From the NCBI GenBank assembly GCA_003151235.1, contig PLWZ01000018.1, forward strand, positions 41,543 through 105,542: DNA of 64,000 nt, given 5' to 3'. Under the pieces are notes generated by a model. That model was given only the letters and a program-made list of their open reading frames with translations. It did not search any database and was not told where the DNA came from. Made by a program: the position numbers and the translations under genes. This document shows positions 54,198-63,311 of the stretch, in pieces; within the stretch, counting starts at the first letter, position 1; each line of letters starts with the position of its first letter. Origin of the DNA: Acidimicrobiaceae bacterium (GTDB lineage: Bacteria > Actinomycetota > Acidimicrobiia > Acidimicrobiales > RAAP-2).

Positions 54198-55073
54198 CTG
54201 AAATCACCTCCGTTCGCCTATGTCGCGCCAACCTCGGTCGAAGAGGCTTTGACGCTGCTCGCCGAGCACGGAGACGAGGCAAAGTTGCTCGCTGGCGGGC
54301 AAAGCCTCGTGCCGTTGCTCGCTCTTCGTCTCGCTTCGCCGTCGGCGCTAATCGATCTTTCGGGCGTGCCCGAGCTCGACTACGTCCGGAGAGAGAACGA
54401 TCACATCGCCATCGGCGCCATGACCCGCGAGCGCGCCGTCGAACGCTCCGAGGTCGTCCGAGAGTTCGTCCCGCTGCTTTCGGTGGCAATGCCGCTGATC
54501 GGCCACCTTGCCATCCGTAACCGAGGGACGGTCGGCGGAAGTGCGGCCCATGCTGATCCATCTGCTGAAATCCCCGCAGTGGCGATTGCCTGTGATGCGG
54601 AAGTCGTCGTTCGCAGTAGCGCCCGCGGGGAGCGCACGATCACTTCAGACGACTTCTTCCAGGGCTTCTTCTCGACCGCTCTCGAGCCAGACGAAGCCCT
54701 AATTGAACTCCGCTTTCCCGTCGTTGGCCCCGGCACCGGCGTCGCATTCGAGGAGGCGACCCGCCGACACGGTGACTTTGCAATGGTCGGAGCCGCCGCG
54801 GCCGTGCGCACTGAAGGTGCTCACATCGTCGAAGCCCGCATCGTCGTCATCGGAGTCTCCGACAAGCCAGTCAGGCGACGTGAAGCGGAACAGGCGCTGG
54901 CCGGAGCCGAGCCGACGAGAGCCGCATTCGAAGAGGCCGCTGCCCTTGCCGCCGACTCGCTCACGCCGCCTTCGGATCTTCACGGTACGAGCACGTACCG
55001 CAGGCACCTCGTGCGGGTGCTCGTGCGCCGTGCCCTTGAGAGCGCGGTACAACATTCGCAGGAGGGGGGATGA
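54198..55073 (+). CDS. Molybdenum hydroxylase FAD subunit (CoxM-like), possible CTG start
   Basis: About 291 residues. The FAD-binding segments are AKLLAGGQSLVPLLALRL and RNRGTVGGSAAHADPSAEIP, followed by the C-terminal CO-dehydrogenase flavoprotein domain. Family members begin with a sequence like KPPxFxYVAPTSVEEA, which here is KSPPFAYVAPTSVEEALTLL directly after a CTG codon at 54198, with GGGAGA upstream. No ATG, GTG or TTG lies at that place, and the next in-frame GTG upstream (54129) would add 23 atypical residues. The subunit passes electrons from the iron-sulfur subunit to an acceptor. Confidence 0.85.
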   Translation: MKSPPFAYVAPTSVEEALTLLAEHGDEAKLLAGGQSLVPLLALRLASPSALIDLSGVPELDYVRRENDHIAIGAMTRERAVERSEVVREFVPLLSVAMPLIGHLAIRNRGTVGGSAAHADPSAEIPAVAIACDAEVVVRSSARGERTITSDDFFQGFFSTALEPDEALIELRFPVVGPGTGVAFEEATRRHGDFAMVGAAAAVRTEGAHIVEARIVVIGVSDKPVRRREAEQALAGAEPTRAAFEEAAALAADSLTPPSDLHGTSTYRRHLVRVLVRRALESAVQHSQEGG

Positions 55074-55567
55074 GCGAAACCGTGGATATCCTGCTGACAG
55101 TCAATGGGACCCAGCGTTCCGCCAATGTCGAGCCACGCAAGACGCTCGCCGACGTGTTGCGAGACGACTTGGAGCTCACCGGAACACATGTCGGATGTGA
55201 ACACGGCGTATGTGGCGCGTGCACCGTCCTCATCGATGGCGAGGCCGCTCGCTCGTGCCTCACGTTCGCCGTACAGGTCCGCGGCTCAGAAATCGTCACT
55301 ATCGAGGGGCTCGCCGAAGACGGCGAAATGAACCCACTCCAACAAGCGATGCAGGCGAGCCACGGGTTTCAATGCGGATTCTGTACGCCCGGGTTTCTCA
55401 TGCAAATCACGGCCCTTATGAACGAGAACCCCAAGCCCAGCGAACCCGAGATCCGTGAGGCTTTGTCCGGCAACGTGTGCCGGTGCACCGGTTATCAGAG
55501 CATCGTCGCCGGCGTGTTGCGGGCCACCGGTCAGTCCCCGATCTCCGACTCGACACACCAGGAGTAG
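55070..55567 (+). CDS. Molybdenum hydroxylase iron-sulfur subunit (CoxS-like)
   Basis: A 165-residue protein with two 2Fe-2S clusters. The plant-type cluster uses Cys43, Cys48, Cys51 and Cys63 (VGCEHGVCGACTVLIDG). The second uses Cys102, Cys105, Cys137 and Cys139 (QCGFCTPG and VCRCTGYQ). The ATG overlaps the stop of the FAD-subunit gene. It moves electrons from the Mo site to FAD. Confidence 0.93.
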   Translation: MSETVDILLTVNGTQRSANVEPRKTLADVLRDDLELTGTHVGCEHGVCGACTVLIDGEAARSCLTFAVQVRGSEIVTIEGLAEDGEMNPLQQAMQASHGFQCGFCTPGFLMQITALMNENPKPSEPEIREALSGNVCRCTGYQSIVAGVLRATGQSPISDSTHQE

Positions 55568-55569
55568 CC

Positions 55570-57903
55570 ATGTCCCAGCAGGTCGCCCAGCGCTATGTCG
55601 GCTCTCCGATCAAGCGCTCCGAAGATCCTCGAATCCTTATGGGAGCGGGCACCTACGTCGACGACGTGAAGCTGCCCGGCATGGTGCACGCAGCGTTTCT
55701 GCGCAGCCCGTTCGCGCACGCGACAATCGCCAGCATCGATACCAGCCTGGCGCGCAAGGCGGAAGGGGTCCTTCTCGTTTACACGGGGGAGGAACTGGAA
55801 GCATTGCTCACGCCGGGACCCTATGGCCTCGGCCTCATCATGAGCATGGAGAAGCCGGTGTTCTCGTGTCTCGCCACCGACAAGGTCCGGCTGGTCGGTG
55901 ATCTGGTGGCCATCGTGGTGGCGGAGTCCCGATATCTCGCTGAGGACGCTACCGAGCTGATCGATGTCGAATACGACGAGTTGCCGCCTGTCGCGACCGT
56001 CGAACAAGCGTTTGACCCTTCGAACCCACCGATCTTCGAAGACCTCGGTTCGAACATTCTCGTCCAGTCGGAGCCACACGCCTTTGGCGATGTTGAGGGC
56101 GCGTTCTCTCGCGCCGACCACGTCTTGCGGGTGACCATCAGCCAGCATCGCCACCAGAACGTGCCGATGGAGACGAGGGGGTGCGTCGCCAGTTACGACC
56201 CTGCGACCGAGCACCTCCTCATGTGGTCGGCGAACCAGGGCGTTCACATCCACAGGACCACGATCTCTGGTCGACTCGGAATGGACCCGGAGAAGGTACG
56301 CATCCGGACCGCCGACGTAGGTGGGTCCTTCGGGCTGAAGCTCGGAGGCTCCCGCGAGGACGTAGCTGTGGCGGCAGCGTCGCGCGCCCTCGGTCTCCCG
56401 GTGAAGTACATCGAGGATCGTTACGAGAACCTCACCGCGTCGGGGCAGGCTCGCGAGGAATCCTTCGACGTCGAGGCCGCCTACACCGACGACGGCGACA
56501 TCCTGGGTTTGAAGGTGAAGATGGTGATGGACGCGGGAGCGTACCCAGGGTTGGCGGGGGCACTCCCGTCGATGATTGAAAGCATGCTCCCGAGCGCCTA
56601 CAAGATCGCCGCTCTTGAGTTCCAATCGACCGTCATTGTCACCAACAAGGCGACGTACGTGGCGTATCGCGGACCCTGGGCGGCAGAGACCTTCGTTCGC
56701 GAGCGGGTTATCGACCTGGTGGCGCACGAGCTTGGCCGGGAACCCTTTGACATCCGCATGCAAAATGTAGTGACCCGAGGAGAAGAACCGACGGTGATGA
56801 TCACCGGTCGAAGCCTCGTAGGTGTCACCGTTCGCGAGTCCCTCGAGCGCTTGGGGGAGCTTGTCGACTTGCCGGGGTTCAGGCTGGAGCAGGAGGCGGC
56901 GAGGGCAGAGGGCAGGTATCTGGGTATCGGAATGGCGTCATATATCGAGGCTGCTCCGGGTCCAAAGATGCCGGGCATGCCGTTGGGGCGCGAGGAAATG
57001 CGGATGGAGCTCGCCGAGGACGGAAAGCTCATCGTCTTCACGGGGCAGATGCCGCACGGTCAAAGCCATGAAACGACGATCGCCCAGGTCGCGGCGGACG
57101 AATTTGGAGTCGCCTTCGAGGATGTTCAGGTCGTCTTTGGGGACAGCGACATAGTGCCGCCGGGTTTCACGGGCGGGAGTCGCTCGGCGACGATGGCGGG
57201 TGGGGCGGCAATCATGACCGCTCGTGCGCTGCGCGCCAAGGTGCTGGAGACGTCGTCACATCTGCTTGAAGCGAATGTCGCCGACCTCCGTATCGAGAAC
57301 GGAGCGGTATCGGTGGTGGGCGTCCCGGCCAGCGCAATGACCCTTGCCGACGTCGCCAGCGCCGTGCGCCAACCGGGCCGGTTACCCGAAGGTGTGGACG
57401 GCGAACTGAAGGTCGAGAACGCGTACGACGGGGGGAGCGGTGGTTGGTCCGGTGGAACCCACTGCGCCATCGTCGAGGTGGATTGCGAAACCGGCCTCGT
57501 CCATATCGAGCGGTACGTGGTGACCGAGGACTGCGGGAAGCTGATCAACCCAGCCGTAGTTGACGGCCAGGTGCGCGGCGGGGTCGCCCAGGGTATCGGT
57601 GCGGTTCTGTTGGAGCGGTCCGCGTACGACGACCGGGGCAACTATCTCACTGCGACGTTTATGGATTACCTAATGCCGACAACCATGGATATCCCTAACA
57701 TTGAGATATCGCACCTCGAGACGGTCCCTCTCGATCCAGATGTCAACTTCCGAGGGATCGGGGAAGGTGGAATGATCGTGGCCCCTCCCACAATCTGCAA
57801 CGCCATCGAGGATGCTTTGGCGCCGTTCGGCGTTCGGATCTACCAGCAGCATCTCCCTCCGGCGAAGCTTCTCGAGCTAATCGGGGTGATCGAGCCCGAG
57901 TAA
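55570..57903 (+). CDS. Molybdenum hydroxylase large subunit (xanthine oxidase/CoxL family)
   Basis: A 777-residue molybdopterin subunit from ATG 55570 (AGGAG upstream). It starts with the family segment YVGSPIKRSEDPRILMGAG and ends with the active-site Glu732 in GIGEGGMIVAPP. The loop that in form I CO dehydrogenase reads AYRCSFR here reads AYRGPWAAE (from Ala365), so the copper-binding Cys is missing and CO oxidation is unlikely. It probably hydroxylates an organic, perhaps heterocyclic or aldehyde, substrate. All maturation genes for it are within 12 kb. Confidence 0.9.
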   Translation: MSQQVAQRYVGSPIKRSEDPRILMGAGTYVDDVKLPGMVHAAFLRSPFAHATIASIDTSLARKAEGVLLVYTGEELEALLTPGPYGLGLIMSMEKPVFSCLATDKVRLVGDLVAIVVAESRYLAEDATELIDVEYDELPPVATVEQAFDPSNPPIFEDLGSNILVQSEPHAFGDVEGAFSRADHVLRVTISQHRHQNVPMETRGCVASYDPATEHLLMWSANQGVHIHRTTISGRLGMDPEKVRIRTADVGGSFGLKLGGSREDVAVAAASRALGLPVKYIEDRYENLTASGQAREESFDVEAAYTDDGDILGLKVKMVMDAGAYPGLAGALPSMIESMLPSAYKIAALEFQSTVIVTNKATYVAYRGPWAAETFVRERVIDLVAHELGREPFDIRMQNVVTRGEEPTVMITGRSLVGVTVRESLERLGELVDLPGFRLEQEAARAEGRYLGIGMASYIEAAPGPKMPGMPLGREEMRMELAEDGKLIVFTGQMPHGQSHETTIAQVAADEFGVAFEDVQVVFGDSDIVPPGFTGGSRSATMAGGAAIMTARALRAKVLETSSHLLEANVADLRIENGAVSVVGVPASAMTLADVASAVRQPGRLPEGVDGELKVENAYDGGSGGWSGGTHCAIVEVDCETGLVHIERYVVTEDCGKLINPAVVDGQVRGGVAQGIGAVLLERSAYDDRGNYLTATFMDYLMPTTMDIPNIEISHLETVPLDPDVNFRGIGEGGMIVAPPTICNAIEDALAPFGVRIYQQHLPPAKLLELIGVIEPE

Positions 57904-58010
57904 CGGATTCGTCCCTCATCGCGCACGATCGCCCAGATCTGACGGAGTGGAGTAAATGGTAATCGGAGACGACGCCCAGGATCCGTGGTCTCTTAGTTGC
58001 TTGCGGGCAT

Positions 58011-58492
58011 TCATCCGGCGAAATTCAAAACCATCGTCACCGATGCCCCGACACCGCCTACTTCCCGAAAGCCATTCCGCTCATAAAGACGTTTCGCGGG
58101 ATTGTCAGGTTCGACGCTCAGACTGAGCGCCTGAAGTCCGAGCTCGCGTCCCTTCTCGATAAGAGCCTGAAGAAGGAGCTGACCTTGTCCTTGGCCGCGA
58201 GCTCGTTCGACCACGCCGATGGACAACTCCGGTATCGCAGAGTCGACAAACCCGTATCCCGGGTTATCGGGAGGGAAGAATCGCCACCATGCTGCGCCAA
58301 CAAGACGTCGGCCTCTGCTAAGACCCCGACGTCTCCTTCGATTGGCCAATCTCGGATGTAGTGAGCGAGATCGGGATCTCCGATCACGTCGGACACGGTC
58401 CGCGGAGTGGTACCCGGCCGCCAGTCCGCAGCTACTGCGAGCATCTCAGCAAGGAACGCGGCGTCGTCTGCGGTCGCCATTCGGATTGTCAC
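58011..58492 (-). pseudogene. GNAT acetyltransferase gene with a frameshift
   Basis: From GTG 58492 the frame reads VTIRMATADDAAFLAEML, a GNAT N-terminus, up to GDVGVLAEAD. The rest of the domain continues in another frame as RLVGAAWWRFFPPDNPGYGF, then the acetyl-CoA loop VVERARGQGQGQLLLQALIE and the end NPAKRLYERNGFREVG. One C missing near 58307 would explain the break. It is either a recent pseudogene or a sequence error. The substrate is unknown. Confidence 0.75.
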
Positions 58493-58877
58493 CCGAGCAG
58501 CGTTGCGGGTAGACCATCGTTGGCGCAATAGACCGGCCACCGCACCGATAGTCGCTACACGCAGCCCCGCGTCAAGACGCTCTACCTCGCCATCTGAAGT
58601 TGTTTGGACAACCGGCACAGGCTGGGGTCGGCCGGGTGGTGCGGCGAGCGGCGAGGCCCGACAGGGCGACGAGCCGGGAGCCGATGGAGGCGAAGGCAAA
58701 GGCGCGGGACTTTGGGTCCGTGCTGGGCACTCCGCGACGAGGACCAAGGCAGCGACATCGAAATCCCATTCCCCGAAAGGCGGACAACTGGAGCTCGCTC
58801 TTGCCGTTCCGAGGCCCCTGATGCCGACTATTTCGTCGTGGGATCGCTGGAACCCGCGGGCGCGGCTCGGAACTGAC
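58493..58877. other. Intergenic region with no recognised gene
   Basis: This is 385 bases of high GC. The open frames through it, on both strands, show Arg/Pro-rich translations of the kind made by non-coding frames. I see no RNA gene, repeat or promoter that I can support. Confidence 0.5.
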
Positions 58878-59600
58878 CTACCGGGCCGCGAGGAACCGCT
58901 GTTCGTAGGCATCGGCCAGGTCGTTCAGCGCCTGCTTCCCGTCGCCGCTGAACGACGAGCCGTGCATAAGGGCCAGCGTCCTCGGTGCGAGTTCGCCGAG
59001 TCGCCGCATGACGGCCGACGTGTCGGGAGCAAGCGAGCTCGCACGGAACATCGACTCGGCCTCGATGGCCGGCTGCACGATGTCACCGGAGAAAAGTGCC
59101 GGGCGGTTGCCCAGGTGGGTGAAGAGGTCTCCGCATAACAGCGTCTCGGTTGTCTCTTCGAAAAGCACGCGCGCTTCCCAGCCATGCGGGACATGCGGCG
59201 TGTCGAGGTGGCGCACCTGCTTCCCGCCGAGGTCGATCACCTCTCCGTCGGCGAGGGGCCGGGGGAGCCGATCGGCCATCTCGTTCAGCGAGACCATGCA
59301 CCCAAGCTCGCCGTGGGCGATCCGGGCCTCCGGCGCCGCCGCCAAGAACTCGTTCATCGACCCGCACTCGTCCGACTCGACGTGACCGAAGGTGACCCAG
59401 CGCAGCCGCTGCGGTGGGAGGACGGTTGTGATCGCCTCGAGGACCGATGGGAACATCGAGCGGTGCCCGGTGTGGAAGAGCAGTGGCTCATCCGCGTCGA
59501 TGAGGAACTGGTTGAACGTGAGACCGTTCGGTCCGATATCGGGCACGAGCGTGGACAGCCTGTAGATGCCGTCGGCAATTTCGTCGACCGTTGTCGTCAT
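58878..59600 (-). CDS. MBL-fold metallohydrolase of the ODP/flavodiiron-like type
   Basis: A 240-residue metallo-beta-lactamase fold. The metal ligands follow the oxygen-binding diiron form: GHVESDECGSMNEFL (HxExD), HGELGC, TPHVPHGWEARVLF and LLCGDLFTH. No flavodoxin domain is attached. Stand-alone proteins of this type may bind a diiron site and reduce O2 or NO, or act as hydrolases. GGGAGGTTCACC precedes the ATG. The gene is alone in its region. Confidence 0.85.
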   Translation of the reverse strand: MTTTVDEIADGIYRLSTLVPDIGPNGLTFNQFLIDADEPLLFHTGHRSMFPSVLEAITTVLPPQRLRWVTFGHVESDECGSMNEFLAAAPEARIAHGELGCMVSLNEMADRLPRPLADGEVIDLGGKQVRHLDTPHVPHGWEARVLFEETTETLLCGDLFTHLGNRPALFSGDIVQPAIEAESMFRASSLAPDTSAVMRRLGELAPRTLALMHGSSFSGDGKQALNDLADAYEQRFLAAR

Positions 59601-59808
59601 GGTGAACCTCCCGACCCATCGTCACACAGCGCTGACCGGGCCGTACGCCTCGTGTGGTGCTAGCGGTCAATCTTGATTCGGTCGAGAGCGTGTCGGTCGC
59701 CGTCCTGGTCGAGCGCCTGGGGCGGCTCAGCGACGGCGGATGCGCCAGGTGTGCGACGCGCTCGAGGTTGCCGTCGACTGCCGCGAGTGAGGCCGTACGG
59801 GCCCATAC

Positions 59809-60180
59809 TCACGCGGAGTCGCGGAGGCCCATCGTTGGTGTGATGTGGCGCTCGTCTCCGGCGTTCCTCGGAGCCGTGGCCACGGTGTGCACCACGTCGT
59901 TCAGGACCGCCCGGCCCCTTCGGAAGTACCACCCGTTCGGTCGAACCGACCGCAGCGGGAGCAGCTCGATGTGCGTCCCCGAGTTGCTCGACCACGGGGT
60001 CACCCGCAGCTCCATCGGCACCGAGCGACCCAACCGCCGCAGCCGCAGGGCGAGCCGGTACCGGCTTGTTTCCGTGTCGCTGGCGAGATCGATGGTGGCG
60101 CACCCGAGGGCAACGCTCCGGGCGTCGTCAGGCTGCCACTGCGCGAGCGCGTCGAGGCTCCGTTCGAACGGTTGGTCCAT
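59809..60180 (-). CDS. Small protein of unknown function
   Basis: A 123-residue protein (MDQPFERSLDALAQWQPDDA, later RYRLALRLRRLGRSVPMELR). The strand pattern with paired basic strands suggests a SRPBCC or polyketide-cyclase-like fold, but I cannot name the family. It begins 29 bases after the stop of the MFS gene. A better ribosome site (GGGAGGACACA) precedes an ATG at 60209 in another frame, so the true N-terminus may involve a shifted frame. Confidence 0.5.
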   Translation of the reverse strand: MDQPFERSLDALAQWQPDDARSVALGCATIDLASDTETSRYRLALRLRRLGRSVPMELRVTPWSSNSGTHIELLPLRSVRPNGWYFRRGRAVLNDVVHTVATAPRNAGDERHITPTMGLRDSA

Positions 60181-60208
60181 GCGGCGGGAAAGGTGATCAA
60201 CAGCATGG

Positions 60209-61723
60209 TCATTGTGTCCTCCCTAGGTCCGAACCGACGGCGAGATTTGCGGTGACGGGCACGGTTTGGGGTGCCGGTGCGGTGATGGTACGGGGACTGA
60301 GTAGGACGCCCGACACGATGAGCGCGCTGGCGAAGAAGCCCATGATGAGGAAGACGGCGTGTCGAAACGCAGCCACCGGGTCGCCCGGAGTGACGTGTGA
60401 CAAGACCGCGATCAGGCCGGCGACACCGAAGACCGTGCCGATCTGGCGGGCCATGTTGAGGATGCCGCTCCCGGTGCCGAAGCGTGCCGGTGGAAGCGAT
60501 TCGGACCCCGCACCGAGCAGCGAGGGAATGGACAAGCCGACGCCGGCCCCGCCCAACAGCTGCACCGGGAGAAGGTGGCTCACGTAGTCCGGGTTGGCCC
60601 GGATCTGGGTGAGCCAGAGCACCTGAGCACCGAGGTTCAAGGCGCACCCGATCATCGCCACCCGGCCCGGGCCCCCGATCCGGGCGGCCAGTCGGGGCGC
60701 GACGGCCCGTGCGAAGGGGAGCACCATGAGCGGACCGGGCGCGATGGCCAGACCCGCTTGCACCGCCGAGAAATGCCAGACCCCGGTCAGGAACTCGACC
60801 AGGCTCAACAGCCACGCACCGAAGCCGGCGTAGTACAGCATCGATGCCAAGAACGACCCGGTGAAACTGCGGGAGCGCAGCAGCTCGAGCTCCATGACCG
60901 GTGCCTGGTGATGACGAGAGCGGGCCACCATCGCCGCGCCGCACACGATCGAACCCAGTAAGACCCCGACGAAGGTCGCCGAACCCCAGCCCCAGTTGGG
61001 AGCCCCGACGAGCGCCAAGGCGAGAAGCCCCACCGCCGCCGCGAGCAAACCGGCGCCCAGGATGTCCGGCCGGCCCTGGACGCGCTCATCCTTGCTCTCG
61101 GACACGACTCTCGTCGCGAGAAGGATCGCCACCACCCCGATCGGGAGGTTGATCCAGAAGACCCAGCGCCAGTTGATCTCGACAAGCGCACCGCCGACCA
61201 CCGGCCCGAACGCCGCGCCGAGAGCGGCAAACGCCGCCCAGGTCCCGATCGCCTGGGCGCGAGCGGCGGTCGGAACCGAGGCGAGGAGCAATGAGAGCGA
61301 GGCCGGCACCATGAGCCCCGCCCCGACGGCCTGCACCACCCGGGCAGCGATCAGCGCAGCCACTCCGGGCGCGACCCCGCACAAGAGGGAGCCGAAGGTG
61401 AACGCGGCCAGGCCGGCCACGAACAAGCGGCGCCGTCCGACCCGGTCCGCCCACCGCCCCGCCGGCACCAGCACGGCGGCGAACACGATCGTGTACCCGT
61501 TCAGCACCCACGACAGCGTGCCGAGACTCGTTCCCGTGTACTGCTTCCCGATGTAGGGAAACGCGAGATTGACGATGAACAGGTCCAGGCTCGACATGAA
61601 TATGGCCAGGGACAAGACGATGACGATCGCCGTGATCCGGCGTGGACTGGGTGCCTGTCCCTCGTCCGTCGGCGCAATCGTCTGGAGGCTGGAGCCCACG
61701 GCGGTTTCTCCCAGTTCGTCCAA
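60209..61723 (-). CDS. DHA2-family (EmrB/QacA) MFS drug exporter
   Basis: A 504-residue 14-helix exporter. The first helix carries SSLDLFIVNLAFPYIGKQY, followed by GRWADRVGRRRLFVAGLA and RVVQAVGAGLMVPASLSLLL. The TTG start lies within one copy of a 19-base repeat that is also present nearer the divergent HxlR gene, so expression is likely set by that regulator. It probably removes a toxic compound. Confidence 0.88.
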   Translation of the reverse strand: MDELGETAVGSSLQTIAPTDEGQAPSPRRITAIVIVLSLAIFMSSLDLFIVNLAFPYIGKQYTGTSLGTLSWVLNGYTIVFAAVLVPAGRWADRVGRRRLFVAGLAAFTFGSLLCGVAPGVAALIAARVVQAVGAGLMVPASLSLLLASVPTAARAQAIGTWAAFAALGAAFGPVVGGALVEINWRWVFWINLPIGVVAILLATRVVSESKDERVQGRPDILGAGLLAAAVGLLALALVGAPNWGWGSATFVGVLLGSIVCGAAMVARSRHHQAPVMELELLRSRSFTGSFLASMLYYAGFGAWLLSLVEFLTGVWHFSAVQAGLAIAPGPLMVLPFARAVAPRLAARIGGPGRVAMIGCALNLGAQVLWLTQIRANPDYVSHLLPVQLLGGAGVGLSIPSLLGAGSESLPPARFGTGSGILNMARQIGTVFGVAGLIAVLSHVTPGDPVAAFRHAVFLIMGFFASALIVSGVLLSPRTITAPAPQTVPVTANLAVGSDLGRTQ

Positions 61724-61780
61724 AATCTGGACTTACCATAGCGGACTATTCGGCTGAGTGCGTCCAAAATCCCGACTTAC
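61718..61780. promoter_or_regulatory. Two 19-bp direct repeats between exporter and HxlR genes
   Basis: GTCCAAAATCTGGACTTAC (61718-61736) and GTCCAAAATCCCGACTTAC (61762-61780) differ at two bases and have a 44-base period, about four helical turns. The first also contains the inverted repeat GTCCA...TGGAC. They lie in the 72-base gap between the divergent genes and reach into the exporter start. They are the likely operators for the HxlR protein. Confidence 0.65.
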
Positions 61781-61783
61781 TGC

Positions 61784-61789
61784 TAAAGT
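61784..61789 (+). promoter_or_regulatory. -10-like element of a probably leaderless HxlR transcript
   Basis: TAAAGT ends six bases before the GTG start of the HxlR gene, and no ribosome site is present. The spacing fits transcription starting at the first base of the start codon. The second operator repeat lies just upstream, where it would cover the promoter. Confidence 0.4.
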
Positions 61790-61795
61790 GCCTGC

Positions 61796-62248
61796 GTGGT
61801 TCCTACAAAGACAGAACCGAGGGTCTGCTCGGTGGCCCGATCCCTCGAGGTGGTGGGGGAGAAGTGGGCTCTCCTGGCGGTGCGAGAGGTGTTCCTTGGG
61901 AACCGACGGTTCGACGAGATGGTCCGTCGGATAGGCGCACCGCGCGACACCCTGGCGGCCCGCCTGCGCACCCTGGTCGAGGCGGGAATCTTCGAGCGGC
62001 GCCAGTATTCCGACCACCCGGCACGCTTCGAGTACTTCTTGACCGACGCCGGCAAGGACCTCTACCCGGTCATCGTGACGCTGCGCCAATGGGGGGACCG
62101 TCACCTGTCCGAGCAGGATGGGCCGCCGGCGGTCTTCAAGCACACCTGCGGCCATCCGCTCATGACCCGGCTGGTCTGCGAATCGTGCGGGGAGCCGGCG
62201 AGCCTCCCGTCCCGACCACCCACGTTCACGCGTCAACCGGCCAGCTAA
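61796..62248 (+). CDS. HxlR-family transcriptional regulator
   Basis: A 150-residue winged-HTH regulator from a GTG start. The HxlR core is SLEVVGEKWALLAVREVFLG, then RRFDEMVRRIGAPRDTLAAR and the wing SDHPARFEYFLTDAGKDLYP. A C-terminal Cys/His group (HTCGHPLMTRLVCESCGE) could bind zinc, as in other actinobacterial members. It is divergent from the DHA2 exporter and probably represses it until an inducer binds. Confidence 0.9.
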   Translation: MVPTKTEPRVCSVARSLEVVGEKWALLAVREVFLGNRRFDEMVRRIGAPRDTLAARLRTLVEAGIFERRQYSDHPARFEYFLTDAGKDLYPVIVTLRQWGDRHLSEQDGPPAVFKHTCGHPLMTRLVCESCGEPASLPSRPPTFTRQPAS

Positions 62249-62289
62249 GACGCCCGTCAGTGGACGCGCCCATGAGCGCGAAAGCCGAC

Positions 62290-63164
62290 TCAGCCGTAGC
62301 CGCCGCTCGGGATGTACGTGACCGGTAGGCCCGGCATCCCGCGCACCATCACCGCGCCGTGGACATCCAATGTGACTCCCGCCGCGACGAGCGTTCGGAT
62401 CGCCCACCGTTGCCTCGCGGTCAGCCACATGACCTGCACCCGTTGATCGGCCGACATGCCGGCCAGGAACGTCTCGAGTAGCGCGGTCGCGGCCTCCTCG
62501 TCGACAGCCCCGAGCGTGACGGTCCGGTCGTCGGTCACCACGGCGTAGCCTCGGTCGTCCACGACGAGGAGTCGGTGACCCGGCTCGCGCATCATCCCGA
62601 ATGTCTTCGCCGCGCCTCGAGTCACGGACCGCCCGGTCGATCGCGTCGACCAGCTCGATCACACCGGAATCGGCCTCGTGCACCCTCGGATCGGGGCGCA
62701 TGCTGCCCGGACGCACCGTGCCCGCGGCGTGCACGACCGGATGGAGTTCGAAGCCGGGACGAGGTGTACAGCGCCAGGGCCGCCGGGTCCCGTGAGGCCT
62801 GGATCGTGCCGGGTCCGTCCCGATCGGCGATCGCCAAGGACCGTTCGATCAGTTCCCGGCCGAGGCCACGTCCCTGGAAGTCGGGTGCGGTAGCGAGCAG
62901 CGACAACACCCAGTAGCCGTCGCGGACCAGCGACTGGGACAGGCCGACGATCGCCCCGTCTTCCTCGGCGACCCAGGAACCTTCGGGGTCGGTGCCGCGC
63001 AGGTGACGAATGCGGTTCTGCAGCCGACCGACGCGACCGACGTCAACTGGAGTGGCCGGACTGACCGGCAGGCCCAACCTCGCGTACATCGACTGGAAGG
63101 CGTGGTCCCACAAGGTGACTACGTCGGGCACGTCGGCGTCGGTCATGGCTCGCAGGGTCACCAT
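62290..63164 (-). pseudogene. GNAT-family protein gene with two frameshifts
   Basis: The start (MVTLRAMTDADVPDVVTLWD) and the acetyl-CoA loop (TAPDFQGRGLGRELIERSLA) are a GNAT domain. After LALYTSS the sequence continues in a second frame (FELHPVVHAAGTVRPGSM, then VIELVDAIDRAVRDSRRG), and then in a third (MMREPGHRLLVVDDRGYAVV to the end YIPSGGYG). Removing one base from each run at 62756-62758 (GGG) and 62596-62598 (CCC) would restore one protein of about 290 residues. It is a recent pseudogene or has sequencing errors in homopolymers. Confidence 0.75.
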
Positions 63165-63311
63165 GGGCCGATATTGCCAGACACTCTCTTTTGCTGAGGT
63201 CGGACCCGTTGATGTCGGTCCTGTCGGCGCGGCCGGGTTTCGGTCAACTCGTGCCCACTACCATGCGACAACCCACCCAAGCTGGTTCGTGGCCCACGCC
63301 AACCAGGCAGA

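Noticed and set aside
55570..57903. Calling the large hydroxylase subunit a CO dehydrogenase (coxL).
   Set aside because: The gene order with coxG, VWA and MoxR genes suggests it, but the active-site loop reads AYRGPW without the Cys that binds copper in form I enzymes.
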